Translations under genes and position numbers: made by a program
Assembly (NCBI GenBank): GCA_948530865.1
Contig: CAOTKV010000001.1
Span: 124,001 to 188,000, forward strand
Length of the DNA: 64,000 nt
Direction of reading: 5' to 3'
DNA from: an uncultured Clostridia bacterium
GTDB lineage: Bacteria; Bacillota; Clostridia; TANB77; CAG-508
The notes under the pieces: model-generated
What the model was told of the DNA's origin: nothing
The model's input: the letters and a program-made list of their open reading frames with translations, nothing else
The model's database searches: none
Part shown: positions 54,702-63,756 of the stretch, in pieces
Layout: every line of letters starts with the position of its first letter
How positions within the stretch are numbered: the stretch's first letter is position 1

Positions 54702-57668
54702 ATGAAGAGACTAAAGAAAATTTTTGAAATAGTAATAATTACAATAATTATGTGTAGTATGACAAATATAGCTTTTGCAATGGATTTTTCAGAATATTTA
54801 TCTGATGAAGAACAATATTCTGAAGAATTTCTTGAATGGCAAGATTTGTCAGAGGAAGAAAAGGGACAAAGAATTCAACCAAGAACTTATGTTATTCCTA
54901 AAACAAAAGCTGAATCTACAAATCCAATAAATATTGTAGAAAATTTATCAGCAAAATATGAATCAAAATATGATTTAAGAGATGTTATACCTGAAAATAT
55001 GGTTGTAAAAAATCAAGAAAAAACAAATTCTTGTTGGGCATTTTCTGCACTTGGTTCATTAGAATCAAATCTTGCAATGAGAGATTATAAAAATAATCTT
55101 CCTGCAAAGCAATATGATTATTCAGAAAGACATATGGTATATGCAACTTCAAGAACATTTTTAAATAATGTGAAAAATCCAATAGGATTTGGAAAAGAAG
55201 TGAATGCTGGTGGAAATGTATTTATTTCAACACCATATTTAACTAATGGTACAGGAGCTGTTTTAGAATCTGATATGCCATTTGAAAATAATGAAGATTT
55301 AATTGATATTAATCAATTAGATGGTAAAACAGTTCAAACACAAGTATATGATACTATGGAGTTTGATGATGAAAATAGCGAAGAATTAAGAAATGCAATG
55401 AAATATCATATAAAAAATTATGGCGCTATAAATGCTGGAATTCATGGTGCACAAATGTATTCAGAATATTATAATGATAAAACAGGTGCAATATATTGTG
55501 AAGATATCGAAAAAACACCTATGAATCATGCTGTTATTATAGTAGGCTGGGATGATGATTATAGTAGAGAAAACTTTAATGAAAAACATAGACCTTCGCA
55601 AAATGGAGCATGGATTATAAGAAATTCTTGGGGAACAAAAGAAGAAATTCCTATGGATATAGCTAAAGCAGAAGTTTGGAGAGTATATGAGGAAGAATGT
55701 AGACAAAATGGCTGGAATTCAGCAGAAGAAATACCTGAAGAACTTACACTAGAAATATTTGAAAAATCTGGATATACTATTGAAGAAGGAAAAATATGTA
55801 AATCAATTGGTGATAATGGATTTATGTATGTTTCATATCAAGATGCTGTAATATATTATGTGCTATATGGAATGATGCAAACAGATGATAAATTAAATTA
55901 TGATAATTTATATCAATACAATTTTTATGGTGCGCCTAGAGCTTTAACATTTTTAACTTCAAAAATATATTTAGCAAATACTTTTGAAAAACAAACAGAA
56001 GGAAAAGAATATGTAAATCAAGTTTCTATTGATGCACCAGAAACATATACATGTAAAGTTTATATAAATCCAAATGGAAGTGGAAAAAATAAGAGTGATT
56101 TTATACCAGTTGAATTAAAAGCAGGAGCTTCAGAAACAGTTGATGCTGGATATCATACATTAGAATTTTTAAATCCAGTTGAAGTTACTGGAAAAGAATT
56201 TACAATTCTTGTTGAAATACAAGGAACAAGAGATAAGAAAATGTCAATAAATCTTGAAGCACCAATAGAAAATTCTTATTTTGATACAGTAAAAGTTGAA
56301 AGTAATAAATGTTTCTGGTCAATTGAAGGAGCATTCGAAGATGGAGTTTGGGAAGATCTTTCTAAAATAAATGAATTAAATAAGAATTATCCAAATTCAG
56401 ATTCAACTATTAAAGCATTTACAGTATCAGAAGTAAAAGAGCAAGTTATAGAAAATATTGAAATAACAAAAGCACCTTCAAAAACAACATATATTGCAGG
56501 TCAAAACTTTGATTCAACAGGAATGGTAGTATCAGCTATATATAATGATGGTGAAAAGAAACAAATCACAGATTACAAAATTGAAAATGGTGAGAATTTA
56601 AAAGTAGGACAAACATCAGTAAAGATTACATATCAAGGAAAATCAGCAGAACAAGAAATAAGAGTTGAAGAAAAAACAATAGAGTCAATTTCTATTGGAA
56701 GTTTACCTACAAAAACAGAATATGTTCAAAATAAAGAAGAGTTAGATTTAACAGGAGGAACAATAAAAGCTGTATATTCAGATAACTCAAATGAAGAAAT
56801 TTCTATGAAGTCAAGCTTAGTAAGAGTATCTGGATTTAATAATAAAGTGCTTGGAAAATCAACAATAACAGTTACATATTTAGAAAAAACAGCAACTTTT
56901 GCAGTTACAATAGTTGAAGAAAAAACAGAAAAACCTGATGATCCACCAGCAAAAGTTGAAGCAGAAAATTCAATTTTTGATAATATGAAGTCAAGTGTAG
57001 ACAATGTAAAATCATATACTTTTACAGATAAAACTAAAAAAGCATATATTACTATGGATGTACAATTAAATAATATTACTAGAAGTACAAAAAATGATTC
57101 AATTGAGTATTATTACTATTTATCATCATCACCAAATAAAACTAATATTAAAGATTGGGTTAAAATAAAAGAAACACAAAATTCAACTTATAGATTAGCA
57201 TTTTCTATAAATACAAACGATATTTCAAATTTCTCAGAAGTATCAAAATCAAATAAATTGTATTTATACATAAAAGAAGTTGCTAAAAAGTCTTCAGACA
57301 CAAAAACATTAATAACTTCATCAGTTGAACTTAAGTATACAGAGAATCCAGAAATATATTTAGATGGTGTAAAAAAAGTAGATAATAACGGAAACAATAA
57401 TAATAATAACAATAATAATAGCAATAATAATAGCAATAATGATAATAAAAATAATAATAACAACAATAACAATAAAAATAATTCAAATAGTAATAAACAA
57501 AATACAAACACAAATACTAGAAGCTATGTAAACACTTCTGGTGAAGATAATACAGTATCAAATAAACAGTTACCAAAAGCTGGAACAGCATTTTTATTTA
57601 CAACAATATTTGTAATTTCAATATTAGGAATATTGATGTATGTAAGATATGAAAAAATTGATAAATAA
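54702..57668 (+). CDS. Papain-like (C1A) surface protease with Ig-like domains and LPKAG sorting tail
   Basis: A secreted, wall-anchored cysteine protease of 988 residues. Signal peptide 1-26; catalytic Cys in KTNSCWAFSALGSLESN (about 111); His in MNHAVIIVGWDDDY (about 275); Asn in GAWIIRNSWGT (about 307). Two bacterial Ig-like repeats follow (about 590-650 ITKAPSKTTYIAGQNFDSTG, and 665-745 IGSLPTKTEYVQNKEELDLTGG). A poly-Asn linker (about 890-935) leads to LPKAGT, a membrane segment and a basic tail. I chose ATG 54702; TTG 54696 is nearer to AAAGGGA and remains possible. It breaks the usual tig-clpP-clpX order. Confidence 0.9.
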   Translation: MKRLKKIFEIVIITIIMCSMTNIAFAMDFSEYLSDEEQYSEEFLEWQDLSEEEKGQRIQPRTYVIPKTKAESTNPINIVENLSAKYESKYDLRDVIPENMVVKNQEKTNSCWAFSALGSLESNLAMRDYKNNLPAKQYDYSERHMVYATSRTFLNNVKNPIGFGKEVNAGGNVFISTPYLTNGTGAVLESDMPFENNEDLIDINQLDGKTVQTQVYDTMEFDDENSEELRNAMKYHIKNYGAINAGIHGAQMYSEYYNDKTGAIYCEDIEKTPMNHAVIIVGWDDDYSRENFNEKHRPSQNGAWIIRNSWGTKEEIPMDIAKAEVWRVYEEECRQNGWNSAEEIPEELTLEIFEKSGYTIEEGKICKSIGDNGFMYVSYQDAVIYYVLYGMMQTDDKLNYDNLYQYNFYGAPRALTFLTSKIYLANTFEKQTEGKEYVNQVSIDAPETYTCKVYINPNGSGKNKSDFIPVELKAGASETVDAGYHTLEFLNPVEVTGKEFTILVEIQGTRDKKMSINLEAPIENSYFDTVKVESNKCFWSIEGAFEDGVWEDLSKINELNKNYPNSDSTIKAFTVSEVKEQVIENIEITKAPSKTTYIAGQNFDSTGMVVSAIYNDGEKKQITDYKIENGENLKVGQTSVKITYQGKSAEQEIRVEEKTIESISIGSLPTKTEYVQNKEELDLTGGTIKAVYSDNSNEEISMKSSLVRVSGFNNKVLGKSTITVTYLEKTATFAVTIVEEKTEKPDDPPAKVEAENSIFDNMKSSVDNVKSYTFTDKTKKAYITMDVQLNNITRSTKNDSIEYYYYLSSSPNKTNIKDWVKIKETQNSTYRLAFSINTNDISNFSEVSKSNKLYLYIKEVAKKSSDTKTLITSSVELKYTENPEIYLDGVKKVDNNGNNNNNNNNNSNNNSNNDNKNNNNNNNNKNNSNSNKQNTNTNTRSYVNTSGEDNTVSNKQLPKAGTAFLFTTIFVISILGILMYVRYEKIDK

Positions 57669-57676
57669 CTGAAATA

Positions 57677-57728
57677 AAGGGACAGTCCAAAAATTTCACT
57701 TTTGACGAAAATTTTAGGATAGTCCTTT
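57677..57728 (+). terminator. Terminator of the protease; copy of the GGGACAGTCC/AAATTTCAC repeat
   Basis: GGGACAGTCC and AAAATTTCACTTTT on the left fold back imperfectly on AAAATTTTAGGATAGTCC, ending in TTTTTT. It belongs with 31474 and 57783. Confidence 0.75.
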
Positions 57729-57782
57729 TTTGTTTGATTTTGAAAAATTGCTAAAAATAAATAATATTTGTTTTTATTGTTG

Positions 57783-57820
57783 AAAGTGAAATTTTTGGAG
57801 TGTCCCTAAATTTCACTTTT
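57783..57820. repeat. Dispersed palindrome, second copy after the protease
   Basis: AAAGTGAAATTT (57783-57794) and AAATTTCACTTTT (57808-57820) flank GTGTCCC. The two copies stand about 55 bases apart in an otherwise empty 285-base gap before clpP. Confidence 0.75.
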
Positions 57821-57953
57821 GGATTTCTGAATTTCATGTCGATTTATGAAATTTAAATTATTGTTTTTTTAAAACAAATGTATTGAAAAAAATTATCTTT
57901 TAGTATATAGTTAGTGAGTATTATAAAATTATACAAGAGAAAGGAAGATAGAA

Positions 57954-58556
57954 ATGATTGAAAATAGTTTAGTACCTTATGTAATAGAGCAAACAAGTAG
58001 AGGAGAAAGATCTTATGATATCTTTTCAAGATTATTAAAAGATAGAATTATATTTTTAGCTGAAGATGTAAATGCTACATCAGCAAGCTTAGTTGTTGCA
58101 CAACTTTTATTTTTGGAGTCTGAAGATCCAGATAAAGAAATAAATTTATATATTAATAGCCCAGGGGGATCTATAACAGATGGAATGGCTATAGTAGATA
58201 CAATTAATTATATAAAATGCCCTGTATCAACAATTTGTGTTGGTATGGCTGCTAGTATGGGAGCAGTACTTCTTGCATCAGGTGCAAAAGGAAAAAGATA
58301 TGCTACTCCTAATGCTGAAATACTAATACATCAACCATTAATTGGCGGTGGAGGTCTTTCAGGACAAACAACTGAAATAAAAATCCATGCAGATCATATG
58401 GTTAGAACTAGAGAAAAATTAAATAAATTATTAAGTGATAGAACAGGTCAAAGCTTAGAAACAATTGAAAAAGATACAGAAAGAGATAATTATATGACAG
58501 CACAGCAAGCATTAGAATACGGATTAATTGATGGAATATTAGATAAAAGAAACTAA
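57954..58556 (+). CDS. clpP: ATP-dependent Clp protease proteolytic subunit
   Basis: Serine peptidase of the Clp machine. YDIFSRLLKDRIIFLAEDV at the N-terminus, INSPGGSITDGMAI, the catalytic Ser in CVGMAASMGAVLLASGAKGKRYATPNAEILIHQP (Ser about 97, His about 122), and the Asp in TERDNYMTAQQALEYGLID (about 173). The 200-residue length is normal. GAAAGGAAG lies before ATG 57954. clpX starts 41 bases after its stop, so the two are co-transcribed. Confidence 0.98.
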   Translation: MIENSLVPYVIEQTSRGERSYDIFSRLLKDRIIFLAEDVNATSASLVVAQLLFLESEDPDKEINLYINSPGGSITDGMAIVDTINYIKCPVSTICVGMAASMGAVLLASGAKGKRYATPNAEILIHQPLIGGGGLSGQTTEIKIHADHMVRTREKLNKLLSDRTGQSLETIEKDTERDNYMTAQQALEYGLIDGILDKRN

Positions 58557-58597
58557 TTATTAATCCTAATTTTTAAGTATTTTGAAAGGAAGTTTAA

Positions 58598-59899
58598 ATG
58601 TCTAACAATAAAAATCAAGATAGTAGAATAGTAAAATGTTCTTTTTGTGGAAAACCACAAGAAGTAGTCAAAAAAATAATAGCAGGTCCAGGAGTTTATA
58701 TTTGTGATGAATGTATAGCTCTTTGTCAAGATATTATTGATGAAGAAGTTTTTGAAACAGAAGAAATTGTTGAACAAGTTGAAATGCTTACACCTGCTGA
58801 AATAAAGAAAACATTAGATGATTATGTAATAGGGCAAGAAGAAGCTAAAAGAACTTTATCTGTTGCTGTTTATAATCATTACAAAAGAATTAATAATTTA
58901 GAAAATTTAGATGATATTGAAATACAAAAAAGTAATATTTTATTATTAGGTCCTACTGGATGTGGAAAAACATTACTTGCACAAACACTTGCCAAAATAT
59001 TAGATGTTCCTTTTGCTATTGCTGATGCAACAACATTAACAGAAGCAGGATATGTAGGAGAAGATGTTGAAAATATTCTTCTAAAACTAATCCAAGCAGC
59101 AGATTATGATGTTGAGAAAGCTCAAAAAGGAATCATATATATTGATGAGATTGATAAAATAACAAGAAAATCAGAAAATCCATCAATTACTAGAGATGTT
59201 AGTGGAGAGGGAGTTCAACAAGCTTTACTTAAAATTGTTGAAGGAACTGTTGCATCTGTTCCACCTCAAGGTGGAAGAAAACACCCTCATCAAGAGTTTA
59301 TTCAAATTAATACATCAAATATATTATTTATATGTGGTGGAGCTTTTGAAGGTTTAGAGAATATCATAAATGATAGAACAGGTAAAAAATCTATGGGATT
59401 TGGAGCTGAAATTCAAAGTAAAAAAGATATTGATAAAACAGAAATATTTAAGCAATTATTACCTCAAGATTTATTAAAATTTGGTTTAATTCCAGAATTT
59501 GTAGGAAGACTACCAATTGTTGCAACATTAGAAGGACTAACAAAAGAGGCATTAATAGATATTGTTACAAAACCAAAGAATGCGTTAGTAAAACAATATA
59601 AAAAGCTTGTAGAATTAGATGGAGTTGAGCTTGAATTTAATAAAGATGCCTTAGAGGCAATTGTTGATAAGGCTCTTGAAAGAAATACTGGGGCTAGAGG
59701 TCTTAGATCTATAATTGAAGAAATTATGAGAGATATAATGTATGATATACCATCTAATGAAAAAATAGCAAAATGTATTATAACTAAAGATACTGTTTTA
59801 AATAAGAAAGAACCAGAGTTAGTTATTGATGAAAATAAAAAACGTGAAGTTCCAAAACAAGTAAAAAAAGTAAAATCTAAAAAACAAGAAACTGCATAA
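58598..59899 (+). CDS. clpX: ATP-dependent Clp protease ATP-binding subunit ClpX
   Basis: AAA+ unfoldase feeding ClpP. N-terminal zinc-binding domain CSFCGKPQEVVKK with ICDECIALC; Walker A LLGPTGCGKTLLA (about 109-121), GYVGEDVENIL, Walker B GIIYIDEIDKI, sensor SITRDVSGEGVQQALLK and NTGARGLRSIIE near the end. At 433 residues it is slightly longer than usual because of a Lys-rich tail. GAAAGGAAG lies before ATG 58598. A terminator closes the clpP-clpX unit. Confidence 0.98.
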   Translation: MSNNKNQDSRIVKCSFCGKPQEVVKKIIAGPGVYICDECIALCQDIIDEEVFETEEIVEQVEMLTPAEIKKTLDDYVIGQEEAKRTLSVAVYNHYKRINNLENLDDIEIQKSNILLLGPTGCGKTLLAQTLAKILDVPFAIADATTLTEAGYVGEDVENILLKLIQAADYDVEKAQKGIIYIDEIDKITRKSENPSITRDVSGEGVQQALLKIVEGTVASVPPQGGRKHPHQEFIQINTSNILFICGGAFEGLENIINDRTGKKSMGFGAEIQSKKDIDKTEIFKQLLPQDLLKFGLIPEFVGRLPIVATLEGLTKEALIDIVTKPKNALVKQYKKLVELDGVELEFNKDALEAIVDKALERNTGARGLRSIIEEIMRDIMYDIPSNEKIAKCIITKDTVLNKKEPELVIDENKKREVPKQVKKVKSKKQETA

Positions 59900-59904
59900 A
59901 TTAT

Positions 59905-59938
59905 AAAAGCTAGAAAGTTTAATTTCTAGCTTTTTTTT
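59905..59938 (+). terminator. Terminator of clpP-clpX
   Basis: AAAAGCTAGAAA pairs with TTTCTAGCTTTT, followed by T. Confidence 0.93.
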
Positions 59939-60037
59939 GACAAATAATATTCATTTATTAGACACGTTTTAGACATAAATAGATAGTATAATTTAAAAAT
60001 CACATTTGATGTTAATTTGAAAAGGAGTGAACTACAA

Positions 60038-60268
60038 ATGAAGATTGTCAAAATGAGCCTTCATAAGTTCAAAGATGTCTGCCGGACGATGTGGAAAAAG
60101 ATTAAGCGTGTAGGGTGGAAGTGGATACTCAAATATGAGAAACGCCATGGACTTGCAAAACGATGCTTCTTTTGTGAGGAGAATATTTTTTGTGAGTACT
60201 GTGGTGGTTTGTGTGAAAACAAGCTTTTCCATCCAATGCGCTGTTCTGATTACTACAGCACAAGGTAA
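60038..60268 (+). CDS. Small basic Cys-rich protein with foreign codon usage
   Basis: A 76-residue protein. The basic, aromatic N-terminal half (MWKKIKRVGWKWILKYEK) is followed by eight cysteines in the second half (CFFC, CEYC, CENK, CSD), a likely metal site. I do not recognise the family. ATG 60038 follows AAAAGGAGTG with normal spacing. Arg codons include CGG (codon 16), CGT, CGC and CGA, unlike the AGA-rich neighbours. It has its own strong terminator and lies alone between clpX and the pseudouridine synthase. A +1 shift at codon 16 leads to TAG ten codons later. Probably acquired. Confidence 0.7.
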   Translation: MKIVKMSLHKFKDVCRTMWKKIKRVGWKWILKYEKRHGLAKRCFFCEENIFCEYCGGLCENKLFHPMRCSDYYSTR

Positions 60269-60274
60269 AATTAT

Positions 60275-60326
60275 AGCACTGGAGATTTCGCATATGTATA
60301 AAGCGAAGCCTCCAGTGCTTCTTTAT
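60275..60326 (+). terminator. Terminator of the 60038 gene
   Basis: AGCACTGGAG pairs with CTCCAGTGCT, with an inner TTCGC/GCGAA stem, then T-rich sequence overlapping the end of the convergent pseudouridine synthase gene. Confidence 0.88.
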
Positions 60327-61210
60327 TTTAATATACAATTCATATCTTCGGGTAAAGGAATATCAAAAATTATTTTTTCTTTTGATATTGGATGTATAAA
60401 TGAAACTTTGTAGCTATGAAGTGCTTGTCTAGAAATTAGATTTGAGGAATTTCCATAAAGTGAATCACCAAGTATAGGATGATTGATGTATTTTGAATGA
60501 ACTCTTATTTGATGAGTTCTACCAGTTTCTAATTTAAAATGTACTAAGGATAATGATAAGTTAGAAAATACAAAATTTTTAATTAACTTGAAATGAGTTA
60601 TTGCAAAATCTCCATTGGAATTTATTTCTCTTTCAATAATTGAACCTTCTTTTCTTGAAATAGGAGCATTAATTATTCCTGATTTTTCAGTTAAATTTCC
60701 TTCTAGTATAGCTAAGTATTCTTTACAAAATATTTTTGATTTCATTTGTTTTACTAAGCATTCTTGAACATATTCATTTTTAGCAAAAATAACAATTCCA
60801 GAAGTATCTTTATCTAATCTATTTACAGGTCTAATTTTTTTATGAATATTATTTTGTTTATAATAAAAAGCTAATCCGTTAGAAAGACTATTATCAAAAT
60901 GTAAAATAGATGGATGAACTGCAATTCCAGCACATTTATTTATTATAATTAAAGATTCATCTTCAAAAATAATATCTAGATTTATTTTTGAAGGAACAAT
61001 ATTATCAAAAGTTTCTTCAAATTCTAAATCAATTTCAATTAAATCATTAATTTTTATTTCTTTATTTATATATATTGGCGTACCATTTAAAAATATATGA
61101 TTGCTTTTTTTCAATTTTGTAAGTAATCTATCAGAAATTTGAAAATATGATTTTAATACATCTTTAATATTAAAATATTTATTATCTATAACTTTATAAC
61201 TTAATTTCAT
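60323..61210 (-). CDS. RluA-family pseudouridine synthase
   Basis: Makes pseudouridine in rRNA (RluD-like). An S4-like N-terminal domain (DRLLTKLKKSNHIFLNGTPI, about 27-46) is followed by the catalytic domain: IINKCAGIAVHPS (about 93), RPVNRLDKDTSGIVIFAKN with the catalytic Asp (about 127-145), ETGRTHQIRVHSKYINHPILGDSLYG (about 226-251). The 295-residue length is normal. The gene reads leftward and shares its 3' end with the terminator of the 60038 gene. The exact target uridine is unknown. Confidence 0.93.
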   Translation of the reverse strand: MKLSYKVIDNKYFNIKDVLKSYFQISDRLLTKLKKSNHIFLNGTPIYINKEIKINDLIEIDLEFEETFDNIVPSKINLDIIFEDESLIIINKCAGIAVHPSILHFDNSLSNGLAFYYKQNNIHKKIRPVNRLDKDTSGIVIFAKNEYVQECLVKQMKSKIFCKEYLAILEGNLTEKSGIINAPISRKEGSIIEREINSNGDFAITHFKLIKNFVFSNLSLSLVHFKLETGRTHQIRVHSKYINHPILGDSLYGNSSNLISRQALHSYKVSFIHPISKEKIIFDIPLPEDMNCILK

Positions 61211-61342
61211 AATACTCCTAAAGTGCTATTTTTAGGTTATTATAACATAATGATAAATATATTTCAAAAAATTGTAAAATTATTTTCAAAAATAATTTTA
61301 TGTGATAAAATGAATTTGCATAAAAATATAATGAGGTAAAAT

Positions 61343-62596
61343 ATGGAAAAAGTAAATAAAAATTTAAAATTATATCCTAAGTATAGGCAATTATCTATGG
61401 ATTTTCTTTTTTTCTATACAATTAATATTTTGTTTTTAACACAAATAAAAAAAATAGATATGTCTGCAGTTGTATTAGTAGATACTTTTTATGCTTTATT
61501 TGTAGTATTTTTGCAAGTACCAGCATCATATTTAGTAGGAAAAATTGGAATAAAAAAAGGTATGATATTAGGAAATATATGTAATACAATTTACCTAATT
61601 GTAGTTATAAATAGCACTAATTTATTTAATTTAATAATTGCGGAATTATTTTCATCTTTTGGATTTGCATTAAAAGATATTTCAGAACCTGCAATTTTAA
61701 ATGAATCAATTAATGCAAGTAAATCAGAAAAAAGTAAAATATTTGCTAAAACTCAAGGGAAAGCTGTATCTGGTTATTATATTATTAGTGCATTTTCTAT
61801 GATATTATCGGGATTTTTATTTGAAATAAATGGTTATATTCCAATATTTATTTCACTAGGTATTGTTATTACAACATTAATTATTTCAACAAGATTTGAT
61901 AATGTTGAAATTAATGAAAAAGATGAAGAAGAAAACATAGTTTCATTAAAAGAAGCTGTTAAATTTTCATTTAACTCTAAGAGAACTAGATGTTTATTAA
62001 TATTTTCATCAACTGTATATTCAGTAATAACAGTTCTAGCTACATATGAAGTAAGTTTGTTAGAAGATATGAATGTTTCATCAAAATATATAGGAATAGT
62101 TTTTGCTATTTTAAATATTGTTTCTGGAATTGCTTCTAAAAATCAAAATCTTTTTCAAGAAAAGTTTAAAAATAGAACTTTAACATTTTTGGGAATATCG
62201 TTAACGCTTTCATGTATTATTTCTGGACTAGTAGCAAGCTTAAACTTATCAATTCAAATAATTTTAACTATAGTATTAGCTATGTATGTAATAAAATTTA
62301 TAATGGTAGGATTATATAATGTTTTTTTAATAAAATATTTAAGTAATTTTACAAATAGTAAAATAGATACAAGAATATTTGCTATTAATAATTTTTGCAG
62401 TTGTATATTAGGAGTTGTATTTGGTATATTTGCATCAATTTTAATAGAGAATATGAAAACTTCAAGTGCAATGCTAATTTTTGGTGGAACTTCATTAATA
62501 ATAATTAGTATAGTATTAATATATATGAGAAATAAAGTTGGATTAGATCCAAAAGAATATTCAGAAATAGAACTTAAATATGATGTAAAAGATTGA
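61343..62596 (+). CDS. Major facilitator superfamily transporter
   Basis: A 417-residue membrane protein with about 12 hydrophobic segments. The loop between segments 2 and 3 reads YLVGKIGIKKGMILG, the typical MFS motif A region (GxxxDRxGRrr-like, degenerate); a central charged loop (VEINEKDEEENIVSLKEA) separates the halves. Substrate unknown; the family includes drug and sugar exporters. ATG 61343 has AATGAGG upstream. It stands alone. Confidence 0.85.
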   Translation: MEKVNKNLKLYPKYRQLSMDFLFFYTINILFLTQIKKIDMSAVVLVDTFYALFVVFLQVPASYLVGKIGIKKGMILGNICNTIYLIVVINSTNLFNLIIAELFSSFGFALKDISEPAILNESINASKSEKSKIFAKTQGKAVSGYYIISAFSMILSGFLFEINGYIPIFISLGIVITTLIISTRFDNVEINEKDEEENIVSLKEAVKFSFNSKRTRCLLIFSSTVYSVITVLATYEVSLLEDMNVSSKYIGIVFAILNIVSGIASKNQNLFQEKFKNRTLTFLGISLTLSCIISGLVASLNLSIQIILTIVLAMYVIKFIMVGLYNVFLIKYLSNFTNSKIDTRIFAINNFCSCILGVVFGIFASILIENMKTSSAMLIFGGTSLIIISIVLIYMRNKVGLDPKEYSEIELKYDVKD

Positions 62597-62671
62597 AATA
62601 TTTTATAGAAAAATGTAAAAAAATATGATATAATCTCAAACATAGGAAGGTTATAACGTGTTTATTTATAG

Positions 62672-62703
62672 GCGTAAAACCAGTTATATAATTGGATTTA
62701 CGC
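62672..62703 (+). promoter_or_regulatory. Hairpin leader before the HhH gene
   Basis: GCGTAAAACCA (62672-62682) pairs with TGGATTTACGC (62693-62703), one mismatch in 11, 28 bases before the ATG at 62732. There is no T-tract, so it is more likely a regulatory or protective RNA hairpin than a terminator. Confidence 0.5.
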
Positions 62704-62731
62704 TTTATAGTTTTAAAAGGAGTATGTTAAA

Positions 62732-62977
62732 ATGCGAAAAATGTTAGAAAATGATATATCATCTTTAAATTTAGGAAAAAGTCTAGTAACAAAACTAAAG
62801 GAAAACGAAATAAATTCTGTATATGATTTGTGTAATTTTTCAAGAATGGAATTATCAGATATTGGAATAGAAAATACACAAATTGGAAATATTGTAGTAG
62901 AATTACAATTGCTAGGAATTGATTTAAAGAAAAATCATGCTAAAAGAAATACTAGTATTAATTCATATTTGAAATAG
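62732..62977 (+). CDS. Small helix-hairpin-helix protein, RpoA-CTD-like
   Basis: An 81-residue protein. LGKSLVTKLKENEINSVYDLCNFSRMELSDIGIENTQIGNIVVELQLLGIDL follows the pattern of HhH domains as in the RNA polymerase alpha C-terminal domain (LSVRxxNxLxxxGIxTVxDLxxxSxxELxxI). It probably binds nucleic acid or a protein partner. AAAGGAG precedes ATG 62732. The HD-domain gene starts 10 bases after its stop, so they form an operon, probably with the GIY-YIG gene. Confidence 0.75.
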   Translation: MRKMLENDISSLNLGKSLVTKLKENEINSVYDLCNFSRMELSDIGIENTQIGNIVVELQLLGIDLKKNHAKRNTSINSYLK

Positions 62978-62987
62978 GAGGCAAAAG

Positions 62988-63743
62988 ATGATAGATTTAG
63001 AAAAAGCTAAAAATGAATTTATAAATTATACAAATAATTATGACTCTACTAATGTTCATATAGCAAGAAAAATTGGACATACTTTTAGAGTTATGGAGTG
63101 GAGTAAAAAAATTGCTGAAAGTTTAAATTTAAGTAAAGAAGATATAGATCTTGCAACACTTATAGGTTTATTACATGATTTAGCTAGATTTGAACAAAGA
63201 AGATTATATGATACTTTTTCAGATAGTAAAAGTGTAGATCATGGTGATTTAGCTGTAACAATATTAGAAGAAAATGAATATATAAGAAAATATATAGAAG
63301 ATAATCAATATGATGATATTATAAAAACCGCTGTAAAAAATCATAATAAATTTAAAATAGAAGATGGTTTAGATGAAAGAACATTATTACACTCAAGAAT
63401 AGTAAGAGATGCGGATAAATTAGATATAATGTATGAAGGTGTTCATATGTTTTATAAAGAACCTGATGAAATTGAGCAAATAGAAAATTTACCAATTGCA
63501 GAAGAATATTACAATCAATTTATTAATAGAAAGCAAATTTTCAGAAAAAAAGAGCCAACAGTTTTAGATGGAATGATATGCTTATTTTCTTTTATATTTG
63601 ATTTGAATTTTGAATTTTCAAAGAAAAGTATTGTAGAAGGAAATTATATAAATGATATTTTAAGTAGATTTAATTTCAAAAATGAACAAACAAAAATGCA
63701 AATAGAGGAAATTAAAAAGATTTCATATGAATTTTTGAAGTAA
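62988..63743 (+). CDS. HD-domain phosphohydrolase
   Basis: A 251-residue cytoplasmic metal-dependent hydrolase. His in IGHTFRVMEWSKKIAE (about 28), HD pair in LIGLLHDLARFEQRR (about 64-65), further His in VDHGDLAV and NHNKF, Asp in IVRDADKLDIMYEG. Similar proteins act on nucleotides; the substrate is not evident. GGAGG precedes ATG 62988. It lies between the HhH and GIY-YIG genes with gaps of 10 and 13 bases, so all three are probably read together. Confidence 0.88.
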   Translation: MIDLEKAKNEFINYTNNYDSTNVHIARKIGHTFRVMEWSKKIAESLNLSKEDIDLATLIGLLHDLARFEQRRLYDTFSDSKSVDHGDLAVTILEENEYIRKYIEDNQYDDIIKTAVKNHNKFKIEDGLDERTLLHSRIVRDADKLDIMYEGVHMFYKEPDEIEQIENLPIAEEYYNQFINRKQIFRKKEPTVLDGMICLFSFIFDLNFEFSKKSIVEGNYINDILSRFNFKNEQTKMQIEEIKKISYEFLK

Positions 63744-63756
63744 AGGAAACATATAA

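Noticed and set aside
57188..57511. Leu-rich open frame on the minus strand
   Set aside because: It is the complement of the poly-Asn linker of the protease; composition alone explains it.
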